Below are positions 47,556 to 57,953 of a stretch of 64,000 nt of DNA, one piece after another. Each line of letters starts with the position of its first letter. Within the stretch, counting starts at the first letter, position 1. This stretch comes from Burkholderiales bacterium. Its GTDB lineage: Bacteria; Pseudomonadota; Gammaproteobacteria; Burkholderiales; Casimicrobiaceae. Under the pieces are notes generated by a model. The model saw only the letters and a program-made list of their open reading frames with translations. It made no database searches and was not told where the DNA came from. The stretch is taken from NCBI GenBank assembly GCA_020853025.1, contig JADYZP010000049.1:24093-88092 (forward strand). The letters are read 5' to 3'. Both the position numbers and the translations under genes were made by a program.

Positions 47556-48251
47556 ATGAACATCGAATTCACCGCCTTCCCGCGCGCGACCGAAGGTCGC
47601 GGCGCCTCGCGGCGCATGCGCCGCGCCGGCAAGGCCCCCGGCATCGTCTACGGCGGAGCGGCCGCGCCGACGCCGATCGAGCTCGACCACAACGCGCTTT
47701 TCCACGCGCTGCGCAACGAGGCGTTCCATGCGTCGATCCTGACCATGAAGCTCGACGGTGCCGCGACGCGCGTGCTGCTGCGCGACGTGCAGATGCATCC
47801 GTTCCGCAACGAGGTCCTGCACGTGGACTTCCAGCGCGTCGACGAAAACCGCAAGATCCACATGAAGGTGCCGCTGCACTTCGTCAACGCCGAGGTGTCA
47901 CCGGCGGTGAAGCTCTCGAGCGCCATCGTCACGCACGTGACGACGGACGTCGACATCTCCTGCCTGCCGAAGGATCTGCCCGAGTTCATCGAAGTGGATC
48001 TGTCGGAACTCGACGTCGGCCATTCGATTCACGTCTCGGCGCTGAAGCTGTCGCAGGGCGTGTCGGTGGTCGTGCGCGGCAAACTCGACCCGGTGGTCGC
48101 CACCGCCGTCGTCCCGCGCGCGCAGGTCGAAACCGAAGAGGAGAAGGGGGTCGAAGCCGCGGCAGCAGTTGCTCCCGAAGCCGACGCCAAGGCCGCCGCC
48201 GACAAGGGTGCGGACAAGAAGGACGACAAGAAGGACGACAAGAAGAAGTAA
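47556..48251 (+). CDS. rplY: 50S ribosomal protein L25 / general stress protein Ctc
   Basis: Binds 5S rRNA. The 231-residue protein is the long CTC form: the N-terminal L25 domain ([38 protein letters not shown]-type segment [15 protein letters not shown]) and a C-terminal TL5-type beta domain, then an Ala-rich stretch and a Lys/Asp tail made of three 12-bp DNA units (48213-48248). GGAG stands 5 bases before the ATG. A Rho-independent terminator follows. Confidence 0.96.
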   Translation: MNIEFTAFPRATEGRGASRRMRRAGKAPGIVYGGAAAPTPIELDHNALFHALRNEAFHASILTMKLDGAATRVLLRDVQMHPFRNEVLHVDFQRVDENRKIHMKVPLHFVNAEVSPAVKLSSAIVTHVTTDVDISCLPKDLPEFIEVDLSELDVGHSIHVSALKLSQGVSVVVRGKLDPVVATAVVPRAQVETEEEKGVEAAAAVAPEADAKAAADKGADKKDDKKDDKKK

Positions 48252-48280
48252 CGGTCGCCGCTTCCGGCGCACCGATGGAG

Positions 48281-48308
48281 GCCCGCCGATGCCCGCGGGC
48301 TTTTTTTT
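48281..48308 (+). terminator. Rho-independent terminator after rplY
   Basis: GCCCGC (48281-48286) and GCGGGC (48295-48300) with an 8-base loop, followed by eight T residues (48301-48308). It is the clearest intrinsic terminator in the window, 29 bp after the rplY stop and 27 bp before pth. Confidence 0.9.
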
Positions 48309-48335
48309 CGCAACCCATTCAAAGCCACCGACACC

Positions 48336-48926
48336 ATGGCAACGCCGCTTCGTCTCGTCGCCGGTCTGGGCAATCCGGGCCGCGAATACGCGCGCACGCG
48401 GCACAACGCGGGGTTCTGGTTCGCCGATCGGCTGGCGGAGAAATTGGGCGCGCCGTTTTGCGCGGAATCGAAGTTCGCAGCCGAAGTCGCGCGCGCCGGC
48501 GACGTCCGCCTCGTGAAGCCGGCGACGTACATGAACCTGTCGGGGCGTGCGGTCGCCGCGCTGGCGAGGTTCTTCGACATCGCCTCCGGCGAGATGCTGG
48601 TCGTTCACGACGAGCTCGACCTCAAACCCGGCGAGGCGAAACTGAAGTTTGGCGGCGGGCACGCCGGACACAACGGCTTGCGCGATATCCAGGCGCAGCT
48701 CGGTACGGCCGACTTTTGGCGGCTGCGGCTCGGCATCGGGCATCCGCGCGATTCGGAACTCACGCAACAGGAAGTCGTCGACTATGTGCTCAAGCCTCCG
48801 CGTGCCGAGGAGGGGGTCGCGATCGACGAAGCAGTCGAACGCGCGCTGGCGGCGTGGCCCGCGCTTGCCGCCGGCGACATGGAGCGCGCGATGATGGCGT
48901 TGCATACGAGGAGCGGTTGTGATTGA
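48336..48926 (+). CDS. pth: Peptidyl-tRNA hydrolase
   Basis: Frees tRNA from prematurely released peptidyl-tRNA. The 196-residue enzyme shows [20 protein letters not shown] with the catalytic histidine, [13 protein letters not shown], and [30 protein letters not shown] with the catalytic aspartate. It lies between rplY and ychF. It has a fitting Asn/Gly GHNGLR tRNA-binding stretch. Normal length. Confidence 0.97.
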   Translation: MATPLRLVAGLGNPGREYARTRHNAGFWFADRLAEKLGAPFCAESKFAAEVARAGDVRLVKPATYMNLSGRAVAALARFFDIASGEMLVVHDELDLKPGEAKLKFGGGHAGHNGLRDIQAQLGTADFWRLRLGIGHPRDSELTQQEVVDYVLKPPRAEEGVAIDEAVERALAAWPALAAGDMERAMMALHTRSGCD

Positions 48927-48977
48927 TGCTTTAGCCTTGCCGGCCCCGCCGGCCCGTTTCCAGGAGAAGACCTCCTC

Positions 48978-50072
48978 ATGAGCCTCAAGTGTGGAATCGT
49001 GGGCCTGCCCAACGTCGGCAAGTCGACGCTGTTCAACGCGCTGACCAAGGCCGGCATAGCGGCAGAGAACTACCCGTTCTGCACGATCGAGCCCAACGTC
49101 GGCATCGTCGCAGTTCCCGACCCGAGGCTGGCCGTGCTGGCCGCCATCGCCAGGCCCGAGCGCGTGATGCCGGCGGTGGTCGAATTCGTCGACATCGCGG
49201 GGCTTGTCGCCGGCGCGTCGAAGGGCGAGGGGCTGGGCAACCAGTTCCTGGCCAACATTCGCGAAACCGACGCCATCGCGCACGTCGTCCGCTGCTTCGA
49301 GGACGAGAACGTCGTCCACGTGTCGGGCAAGGTGAATCCGGTCTCCGACATCGAGACGATCAACACCGAGCTGGCGCTCGCCGACCTGGCGACGGTGGAG
49401 AAGCAGCTCGCCAAGCACGAGAAGGCCGCCCGCGCCGGAGGGGACAAGGAGGCGCAGCGCATCGTCGCCGTGCTGCGCAAGGTGGAGGCCGTCCTCAACG
49501 AGGGCCGGCCGGCGCGCACGGCCGAGCTGTACGCGGAGGAGCGCGAAGTGCTGCGTCCGTTTTTTCTGCTGACGATGAAGCCGACGATGTACGTCGCCAA
49601 CGTCGCCGACCACGGCTTCGCCGACAATCCGCTGCTCGACGCGGTCGCCGCGCACGCGGCGACGGAGGGTGCGCCGGTGGTCGCCGCCTGCGCATCGATG
49701 GAGGCGGAGATCGCCGACCTCGACGCCGACGACAAGCAGGTGTTCCTCGACGACATGGGCATGACCGAACCCGGCCTCGACCGCGTGATCCACGCCGGGT
49801 ACGCGCTGCTCGGCCTCCAGACCTACTTTACCGCCGGCCCGAAGGAGGTTCGCGCATGGACGATTCACGCCGGCGACACGGCGCCGCAGGCGGCGGGCGT
49901 CATCCATACCGATTTCGAGAAGGGTTTCATCCGCGCCGAGGTCATCGCCTACGACGACTTCGTCCGCTGCAAGGGCGAGCACGGCGCGAAGGAGGCGGGC
50001 AAGATGCGCCTCGAAGGCAAGGACTACGTCGTTCGCGACGGCGACGTGATGCACTTTCGGTTCAACGTGTAA
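48978..50072 (+). CDS. ychF: YchF redox-responsive ATPase (Obg-like)
   Basis: A translation-associated ATPase of the OLA1 family, 364 residues. The P loop is [15 protein letters not shown], the G2-like segment [15 protein letters not shown]3-like [20 protein letters not shown] and a coiled-coil arm at about 130-200; the C-terminal TGS domain ends [17 protein letters not shown], as in all YchF. AGGAGA lies 9 bases before the ATG. Confidence 0.97.
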   Translation: MSLKCGIVGLPNVGKSTLFNALTKAGIAAENYPFCTIEPNVGIVAVPDPRLAVLAAIARPERVMPAVVEFVDIAGLVAGASKGEGLGNQFLANIRETDAIAHVVRCFEDENVVHVSGKVNPVSDIETINTELALADLATVEKQLAKHEKAARAGGDKEAQRIVAVLRKVEAVLNEGRPARTAELYAEEREVLRPFFLLTMKPTMYVANVADHGFADNPLLDAVAAHAATEGAPVVAACASMEAEIADLDADDKQVFLDDMGMTEPGLDRVIHAGYALLGLQTYFTAGPKEVRAWTIHAGDTAPQAAGVIHTDFEKGFIRAEVIAYDDFVRCKGEHGAKEAGKMRLEGKDYVVRDGDVMHFRFNV

Positions 50073-50224
50073 CTTCATGGACTTTGTCGGCATTCCTGAA
50101 ACACAATGCCTCAATCGGCCGCACGAGCAGCAAGCCCGATGATTGGGGCTTCACTTGTTCCTGCAGCCAAACCTCGATGAGCGATCGATAACGCACATCG
50201 CGCACCTTCCACGACCCCTCGTTC
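50073..50224. other. 152-bp spacer with lower GC and an orphan antisense reading frame
   Basis: The spacer between ychF and dapF is visibly less GC-rich than its surroundings. On the minus strand it is open for about 55 codons (about 50223 down to 50062, with [16 protein letters not shown] and later KPQSSGLLLVRPIEAL), overlapping the ychF 3' end. I recognise no family. It may be a decayed insertion or a non-coding segment. Confidence 0.3.
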
Positions 50225-51076
50225 ATGATTCTGCGCTTCACGAAAATGCAAGGACTCGGCAACGACTTCGTCGTCTTCGACGGCGTGCGCCAGCGCGTCG
50301 ATCTTTCTCCCGCACAGATTCGCGCGCTGGCCGATCGCCACTTCGGCGTCGGCTGCGACCAGGTGCTCGTCGTCGAACGCGCGCGTGGCGACGCCGATTT
50401 TCGCTACCGGATCTTCAACGCCAGCGGCGAGGAAGTCGAGCACTGCGGCAACGGCGCGCGCTGCTTCGTCGTCTTCGTCCGCGACCAGGGGTTGAGCGAC
50501 AAGTACCAGATGCGCGTCGAAACGAAGAACGGCCTGCTCGTGCTGCGGCAGGAGTCCGACGGACAGGTGACGGTGGACATGGGCGCGCCGAGGCTCAACG
50601 CGCGTGATGTGCCGTTCGAGGGCGGTACCGGTGAGCCGGTTGAGCCGCTCGACGTCGACGGCACGACCGTCGAGGTCTCCGTGCTGTCGATGGGCAATCC
50701 GCACGCCGTGCAGCGCGTCGCCGACGTCGATGCCGCACCAGTTGCGACGCAGGGCCCACGCATCGAGCGTCATCCGCGCTTTCCGCAGCGCGTGAACGCC
50801 GGCTACATGGAGGTCGTCGATCGCGCTACCATTCGCCTGCGTGTGTGGGAGCGCGGAGTCGGCGAGACGCTCGCCTGCGGTACCGGCGCCTGTGCGGCGG
50901 TGGTCGCTGCGGTGAGGCGCGGCGACGTCGATTCACCGGTACGGGTCATCATGCATGGCGGAGAGCTCGTCGTCCGCTGGAATGGCGACGCAACGCCGGT
51001 GACGATGACGGGTCCGGCGGTCAGCGTATTCGAGGGCCGGTGGGATTCGTCCGCTGCGCCCGCCTGCAATTCGTAA
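50225..51076 (+). CDS. dapF: Diaminopimelate epimerase
   Basis: Converts LL- to meso-diaminopimelate for lysine and peptidoglycan. The 283-residue enzyme has both catalytic-cysteine motifs, [10 protein letters not shown] and [10 protein letters not shown], plus the start [16 protein letters not shown]. dapF-DUF484-xerC is conserved (compare E. coli dapF-yigA-xerC). The ATG is at 50225; there is no strong ribosome site. Confidence 0.97.
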   Translation: MILRFTKMQGLGNDFVVFDGVRQRVDLSPAQIRALADRHFGVGCDQVLVVERARGDADFRYRIFNASGEEVEHCGNGARCFVVFVRDQGLSDKYQMRVETKNGLLVLRQESDGQVTVDMGAPRLNARDVPFEGGTGEPVEPLDVDGTTVEVSVLSMGNPHAVQRVADVDAAPVATQGPRIERHPRFPQRVNAGYMEVVDRATIRLRVWERGVGETLACGTGACAAVVAAVRRGDVDSPVRVIMHGGELVVRWNGDATPVTMTGPAVSVFEGRWDSSAAPACNS

Positions 51077-51108
51077 TTGACAACAAAGCGAAAGGCGGGA
51101 AGCCAAGC

Positions 51109-51762
51109 ATGGACGCAGCGGCGGTCGCCGAATTCCTGAAGCGGAATCCACAATTTTTCGAAGACTACGCGGACGTGATCGCCGAGATCTTCGTGCCGCA
51201 TCCGCACGGCGGACACGCGATTCCGATCGCCGAGCGGCAGATCGTCACGCTGCGCGAAAAGGTCCAGGAGCTGGAGGCCAGGTTCAGGGAGCTGGTGACC
51301 TACGGCACCGAGAACGACCAGATCAGCGAAAAGGTCCACCGGTCGACGCTGGCGTTGTTCGCCGCACCCGACCTCGAAACCACGCTTGCCGTCCTCTATC
51401 ACAGCCTGAAAGAAGACTTCGCGGTGCCGCAGGTGGCGGCGCGGCTGTGGGGCAAGGTGCCCGAGCAGTCGTACCTGCCGGAGCTGGCGGCGACGTCGAC
51501 CGAGGTGCGGCAATACGCGAACCAGCTCGGCCAGCCGTATTGCGGGCCGGTCGCGGCCTTCGAGTCGCGCGAGTGGTTCGACGATGGCGACGTGCTGCAG
51601 TCCTTCGCCTTTCTGCCGCTGCGCACGGCGACGACCTTCGGCGTGCTCGCGCTCGGCAGTCCGGACGCCGAGCGCTTTCATCCCGGCATGGGGACGCTCT
51701 ACCAGATGCGGCTGGCCGAGCTGGCCAGCGTGGCGACAGCGCGGTTCCTGCCTTCGCCTTAG
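51109..51762 (+). CDS. DUF484 family protein
   Basis: A 217-residue cytoplasmic protein of the DUF484 family, which adopts a GAF-like fold in known structures. The N-terminus AEFLKRNPQFFEDYADVIAEI and PHGGHAIPIAERQIVTLREKV match; a helical stretch (about 40-65) precedes the GAF-like part. The role is unknown, but it lies between dapF and xerC in most proteobacteria, where the E. coli counterpart is yigA. The ATG at 51109 is 32 bp after the dapF stop. Confidence 0.9.
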   Translation: MDAAAVAEFLKRNPQFFEDYADVIAEIFVPHPHGGHAIPIAERQIVTLREKVQELEARFRELVTYGTENDQISEKVHRSTLALFAAPDLETTLAVLYHSLKEDFAVPQVAARLWGKVPEQSYLPELAATSTEVRQYANQLGQPYCGPVAAFESREWFDDGDVLQSFAFLPLRTATTFGVLALGSPDAERFHPGMGTLYQMRLAELASVATARFLPSP

Positions 51763-51785
51763 CGACCGCGGGCGGACGACACACG

Positions 51786-52727
51786 ATGCGCAAGCGCGCC
51801 ACCGCCGCTCCCGACGTTGCCGTAGCTTCGGCGGCCAACGCGGCGCTGACAGCGGCTTTCGCGCGTCACCTCGCCACGCGTCCGGCGCACACGCGCAACG
51901 CGTATGCGCGCGATGTCGCCCGACTCGCCGAATCGGCGGGCGAGGCGCCGCTCGAAGGGCTCACGCGCGCGCAGCTCGCACGCTTGCTCGCCGGCTTCCA
52001 CGGTGACGGACTGTCCGGGCGCAGCCTGGCGCGAATGCTGTCCGCATGGCGCTCGTTCTACCGCTTCCTGCGCGAGGTCGACGCCACTTTCGTCGACGAT
52101 CCCTGCGCCGGGCTCAAGGCGCCCAAGTCCGTGCGGCGCTTGCCGTCGGCGCTGTCGCCTGACGAGGCGGTACGACTGGTCGCCATCGAGGACCGCGACG
52201 ATCGATGGTCGCTGCGCGATCGGGCGCTGCTCGAACTCGCGTATTCGTCGGGGTTGCGGCTATCCGAGCTCGCAGGGCTCGATGTCCAACGCATTGACCT
52301 CGCCACCGGCGAGGTCCGCGTCTGGGGCAAGGGTTCGAAGGAACGGGTCGTCCCGGTGGGGGCTCCCGCGCGCGAGGCGCTCGCGCGCTGGCTGGCGCAG
52401 CGATCCACACTCGTCGACGACGACGAGCGCGCGCTCTTCATCAGCGCGCGCGGTCGGCGGATGGCCGCGCGCACGATCGAGCGCAGGCTCGCCACGTGGG
52501 CGGTCCGACAAGGGCTCGACCGTCACGTCCATCCGCACATGCTGCGCCACTCGTTCGCATCGCATCTGTTGCAGTCGTCGGGTGACCTGCGCGCGGTGCA
52601 GGAAATGCTCGGCCATGCGTCGATCGCAAGCACGCAGGTCTACACGCATCTCGACTTCCAGGCGCTGGCAAAGGTCTACGATATGGCGCATCCACGCGCG
52701 AAGCGGAAGACTGGTTCGGTACCGTAG
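51786..52727 (+). CDS. xerC: Tyrosine recombinase XerC
   Basis: Resolves chromosome dimers with XerD at dif. The 313-residue protein has the N-terminal SAM-like DNA-binding domain (about 20-110) and the catalytic domain with Arg in SSGLRLSEL, Lys in WGKGSKERVVP, His-Arg in HMLRHSFASHLL, His in LGHAS and the nucleophile Tyr286 in QVYTHLD. ATG at 51786, 23 bp after DUF484. Its stop is only 3 bp from the opposing amtB stop. Confidence 0.96.
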   Translation: MRKRATAAPDVAVASAANAALTAAFARHLATRPAHTRNAYARDVARLAESAGEAPLEGLTRAQLARLLAGFHGDGLSGRSLARMLSAWRSFYRFLREVDATFVDDPCAGLKAPKSVRRLPSALSPDEAVRLVAIEDRDDRWSLRDRALLELAYSSGLRLSELAGLDVQRIDLATGEVRVWGKGSKERVVPVGAPAREALARWLAQRSTLVDDDERALFISARGRRMAARTIERRLATWAVRQGLDRHVHPHMLRHSFASHLLQSSGDLRAVQEMLGHASIASTQVYTHLDFQALAKVYDMAHPRAKRKTGSVP

Positions 52728-52730
52728 TCA

Positions 52731-54200
<1,470 letters not shown>

Positions 54201-54212
54201 CGCGGACCTCCT

Positions 54213-54680
<468 letters not shown>

Positions 54681-54734
54681 TCAATCACTTCAATTGCATT
54701 TTGCTGCCGGCGAGCTCTGCGTTTCCAAGTGCTG

Positions 54735-54749
54735 GCACCAATGCGGTGC
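54735..54749 (-). promoter_or_regulatory. NtrC-type activator site upstream of the glnK promoter
   Basis: GCACC, five bases, GGTGC: a perfect inverted repeat matching the GCAC-N7-GTGC core of NtrC sites, about 75 bp upstream of the -24 element, a normal enhancer distance. Confidence 0.7.
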
Positions 54750-54925
54750 GTGACTCGGATGGCGCGCACGGTCGTGGGGCGTACAAAGGGCGGTCAAAGT
54801 CGAGTCGAGCCGGCGTTGCATCGGCCAAAGGTGCAGGAGGCGAGCGATGCCCGCTTTGCTAGACTTGCCGCATTCACACCAAGTCGCATGCCCGCTTCGC
54901 CTGCAGTCGCTCCCGGAGGTCTCCG

Positions 54926-55186
54926 ATGCTCAACTTCAACAGCAAATCCCTGGATGAACTCGCCGCGCGTATCGGCCGCGCGGTCGAGGCCAGCCCGGCC
55001 AAGGACATCGAAAAAAACGTGAAGGCGATGTTGCAGGGAGGGCTCTCGCGCCTGGAACTCGTCACGCGCGCCGAATTCGAAACGCAGGCGGCCGTTTTGC
55101 TGAAAACGCGCGAGAAGCTCGAACGGCTGGAATTGCGCGTTGCCGAACTCGAGGCGCGCACGGCCCCCCCTGTCGCCCCGCACTGA
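54926..55186 (+). CDS. ubiK: UbiK-family ubiquinone biosynthesis accessory factor (BMFP/YqiC)
   Basis: An 86-residue protein that helps the Ubi complex in aerobic ubiquinone synthesis in E. coli. The middle helix DIEKNVKAMLQGGLSRLELVTRAEFE is the family signature, and the end is a coiled coil (LKTREKLERLELRVAELEAR). GGAGGT lies 7 bases before the ATG. It precedes comM by 42 bp and is divergent from glnK; an older name for the family is DUF526. Confidence 0.88.
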   Translation: MLNFNSKSLDELAARIGRAVEASPAKDIEKNVKAMLQGGLSRLELVTRAEFETQAAVLLKTREKLERLELRVAELEARTAPPVAPH

Positions 55187-55228
55187 TCGACTCCGGCGCT
55201 TAAGGCGGCCGCTCGACGCGAGACCCCG

Positions 55229-56797
55229 ATGCCGGTGGCCGTGCTGCACAGCCGCGCGCTTGCCGGCGTGGTGGCGCCGCATGTCACCGTCGAGGTGCAC
55301 ATCGCCGGCGGCCTACCCGGCGTCCACTTGGTCGGCCTGCCCGACACCGAAGTCCGCGAGGCGCGCGACCGCGTGCGCGCGGCGATGCAAAACGCGCAAT
55401 TCGAGTTCCCCGCGCGCCGGGTCACCGTCAACCTGGCGCCGGCGGACCTGCCCAAGGAATCGGGACGCTACGACCTGCCTATCGCTCTGGGCATCCTCGC
55501 CGCTACCGGCCAGATCCCTGCAAAGGACCTTGCCCAGTATGAGTTTGCAGGGGAGCTAGCACTTACTGGGGAGTTGCGCGCCGTGCGCGGCGCACTGGCG
55601 ATGGCGGTATCGGCGCGGCGTGATGGCCGCACGTTCGTGCTGTCGCAGGCGTCGGCGGCGGAGGCCGCGCTGGTGCAAGGCGCCACAGTGCTGGGCGCGC
55701 CCTCGCTGCTCGCCGTTTGCGCGCACCTCGCGTCGCAGACGTACTTGTCGGCGGTGGTCGCCGTGCCTCCCGAAGGCGGTTCGGCGCTGTCCGACCTGGC
55801 CGACGTGCGCGGACAGGCGCACGCCAAGCGTGCGCTCGAAATCGCCGCCGCCGGCGAGCATTCACTGCTGTTCTCCGGACCACCCGGTACCGGCAAGTCG
55901 ATGCTCGCGCAGCGACTGCCTTCGCTGCTGCCACCGCTGACCGAGGACGAGGCGCTGGAGGTCGCTTCCGTCGCGTCGATCGCCGGACGCTTCGTACCCG
56001 ACAAATGGGGGCAGCGCCCGTTTCGCGCGCCGCACCACACGGCGAGCGCCGCGGCGCTGGTGGGAGGGGGCAGCGATCCGCGGCCAGGAGAAATATCGCT
56101 CGCGCACCGCGGCGTGCTCTTCCTCGACGAACTGCCCGAATGGGACCGCCGCGTGCTCGAAGTACTGCGCGAGCCGCTCGAGACCGGCGTCATCCACATC
56201 TCGCGCGCGGCGAGGCAGAGCTCGTTCCCCGCGCAGTTCCAGTTGGTCGCGGCAATGAACCCATGTCCGTGCGGCTGGCTGGGCGACGCCAGCGGACGCT
56301 GTCGTTGCACGCCCGACCGCATCGCCCGCTACCGTTCGCGGGTGTCGGGGCCGCTGCTCGACCGCATCGACCTCGCGATGGAGGTGCCGTCGCTCGGCGC
56401 GGAGGCGCTGGCAATGCATCGTGGGTATGCTGCGCGCGACGAGTCGCAAGCAGGGGGCGCCGCGACTGCGGCGACGACGCCGATCGAAGGCCGCGGCGAA
56501 TCGTCGGCGGCCGTGCGCATTCGCGTCGCCGCTGCGCGCGACCGGCAAGCCGCGCGTCAGGGCAAGACGAACGCAAGGTTGCTCGCTTGCGAGATTCCGC
56601 AGCACTGTCTGCCGGATGCCGCCGGCGCGGCGCTGCTCGCCCAGGCGATGACCCGGCTCGGTTTCTCGGCGCGCGCGTATCACCGGATCTTGAAGGTTGC
56701 TCGCACCATTGCCGACCTGGCCGGTGCCGATACGATTGCGCCTCGGCATCTGGCGGAGGCGATCGGCTATCGCGTCAGCGATGCGAAACCGCAGTGA
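55229..56797 (+). CDS. comM: ComM/YifB Mg-chelatase-type AAA+ ATPase
   Basis: A hexameric helicase that promotes branch migration during natural transformation (shown for Vibrio cholerae ComM). The 522-residue protein has an N-terminal LonC-like domain (VEVHIAGGLPGVHLVGLPD, KESGRYDLPIALGILAA), an AAA+ domain with Walker A FSGPPGTGKSMLAQRLP and Walker B GVLFLDELPEWD, a cysteine cluster CPCGWLGDASGRCRC, and a C-terminal lid (QAMTRLGFSARAYHRILKVARTIADL). With dprA (22099-23181) it hints at competence in this organism. Confidence 0.95.
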   Translation: MPVAVLHSRALAGVVAPHVTVEVHIAGGLPGVHLVGLPDTEVREARDRVRAAMQNAQFEFPARRVTVNLAPADLPKESGRYDLPIALGILAATGQIPAKDLAQYEFAGELALTGELRAVRGALAMAVSARRDGRTFVLSQASAAEAALVQGATVLGAPSLLAVCAHLASQTYLSAVVAVPPEGGSALSDLADVRGQAHAKRALEIAAAGEHSLLFSGPPGTGKSMLAQRLPSLLPPLTEDEALEVASVASIAGRFVPDKWGQRPFRAPHHTASAAALVGGGSDPRPGEISLAHRGVLFLDELPEWDRRVLEVLREPLETGVIHISRAARQSSFPAQFQLVAAMNPCPCGWLGDASGRCRCTPDRIARYRSRVSGPLLDRIDLAMEVPSLGAEALAMHRGYAARDESQAGGAATAATTPIEGRGESSAAVRIRVAAARDRQAARQGKTNARLLACEIPQHCLPDAAGAALLAQAMTRLGFSARAYHRILKVARTIADLAGADTIAPRHLAEAIGYRVSDAKPQ

Positions 56798-56918
56798 TGG
56801 ACCCGGACGACGAACAATCTGGCGAGCCGTGGCCGGTTGTCGTTTTCAGGGTATCCATGCCAAAGCGTGAACCGCTCGCACGCGGACAATCGACATTCGC
56901 GGATCCGGGCCGGTGGAT

Positions 56919-57845
56919 TCAGGACTTGCGTCCCGCGTATTTCTCGCCGGCGGAAATTTCGCCTTTCAGCCAGTTCTGCGGCGGCGGCAACGGGCAGGTC
57001 GTGTACGCGGAGAACGCGCAGGGCGGGTTGTAGGCGCGGTTGAAGTCGATGGTCCAAGCGCCGCCGTCCCTGGGCTTCTCGACGGCCAGGAAGCGTCCCG
57101 ACGGATAGGTGATCGACGCGTTGCTGGTGGCGTCGCGGAAGATGATGAACAGCGCCCGGTCGTCGTCCAGCGCATCGAGCGACATCTTCTGGCCGTTGAC
57201 CGTGAACTCGAGCGTGCCGGCGACCTTTTCGTAGCTGATCTCGCCGCGCACGTTGGCGATCGGGATCGTCGCGCCCTCGGCGCGCGCGACAAAGCGCGCG
57301 GGTACCTTGAATTCGGCCGTCGGTGAAAACCAGACGCGGCCGGCGAAGGACCTGCGGCGCGGCGAATCGCGGTCGGCGGCGCGCACGACGATCTTGCCGT
57401 CCTCGCGCTTGACGAACTGCAGCGACAGCCGGCCGGAGGTCACCCACTCGACGCGGGTTCCGCCGGTGACGAGGTCGCGCGACGTGAAGGGCTCGGTGTC
57501 GTCGGGGTTGTCGACCGGGCGCATCGTCTGCCCCTTGGCGAGCGTCAGGCGCGCCTTGTCGCCGCCGGCCGTGATCGTGCCCAGGTGCGCCGGCGAGAGC
57601 GCCTTCGGCAGCACGATGTGACTGTCGGGTGCGGAGCCGATGGTCCAGGTGCCCGGGCCCAGTTCGTCGCGAGAGACCATCGACAGCCAGCCGCGCTCGC
57701 GCGTCAGGCTGGCGTCGGCCTTGGTGCGCCACTTGGCGAGTTCTTCCTGATACGCGCGGTCGGGGCCGGACGCGGCCAGCGCCAGGCCGGCAAGCAGCAA
57801 AGCCGCGACGGCGGCAGGCAAACGGTGCATGAGGTTGGAAGCCAT
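56919..57845 (-). CDS. Exported DUF1684 family protein
   Basis: A 308-residue exported protein with a signal peptide (about residues 1-25, ALA-ASGPD). The body matches DUF1684: WRTKADASLTRERGWLSMV at the start, RPVDNPDDTEPF-like centre, GKEISYEKV-type GEISYEKVAGTLEF, and the conserved C-terminal DFNRAYNPPCAFSAYTTCPLPP with its cysteines. The family is common but uncharacterised. ATG at 57845 is supported by GGAG 8 bases upstream; ATG at 57830 is also possible. Confidence 0.88.
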   Translation of the reverse strand: MASNLMHRLPAAVAALLLAGLALAASGPDRAYQEELAKWRTKADASLTRERGWLSMVSRDELGPGTWTIGSAPDSHIVLPKALSPAHLGTITAGGDKARLTLAKGQTMRPVDNPDDTEPFTSRDLVTGGTRVEWVTSGRLSLQFVKREDGKIVVRAADRDSPRRRSFAGRVWFSPTAEFKVPARFVARAEGATIPIANVRGEISYEKVAGTLEFTVNGQKMSLDALDDDRALFIIFRDATSNASITYPSGRFLAVEKPRDGGAWTIDFNRAYNPPCAFSAYTTCPLPPPQNWLKGEISAGEKYAGRKS

Positions 57846-57953
57846 CTCGCGTGCTCCGTAGAGGCGTGCAAAGGAATGATTCTACCTCTGGGCGGACGCG
57901 CGACGTGCGGGGCGCACACGTTATGTTGCACTGCGGTAAACTGATCGACTCAC

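Noticed and set aside
51447..51785. Upstream extension of xerC across the DUF484 gene
   Set aside because: Overlaps a recognisable gene in another frame and has no recombinase homology.
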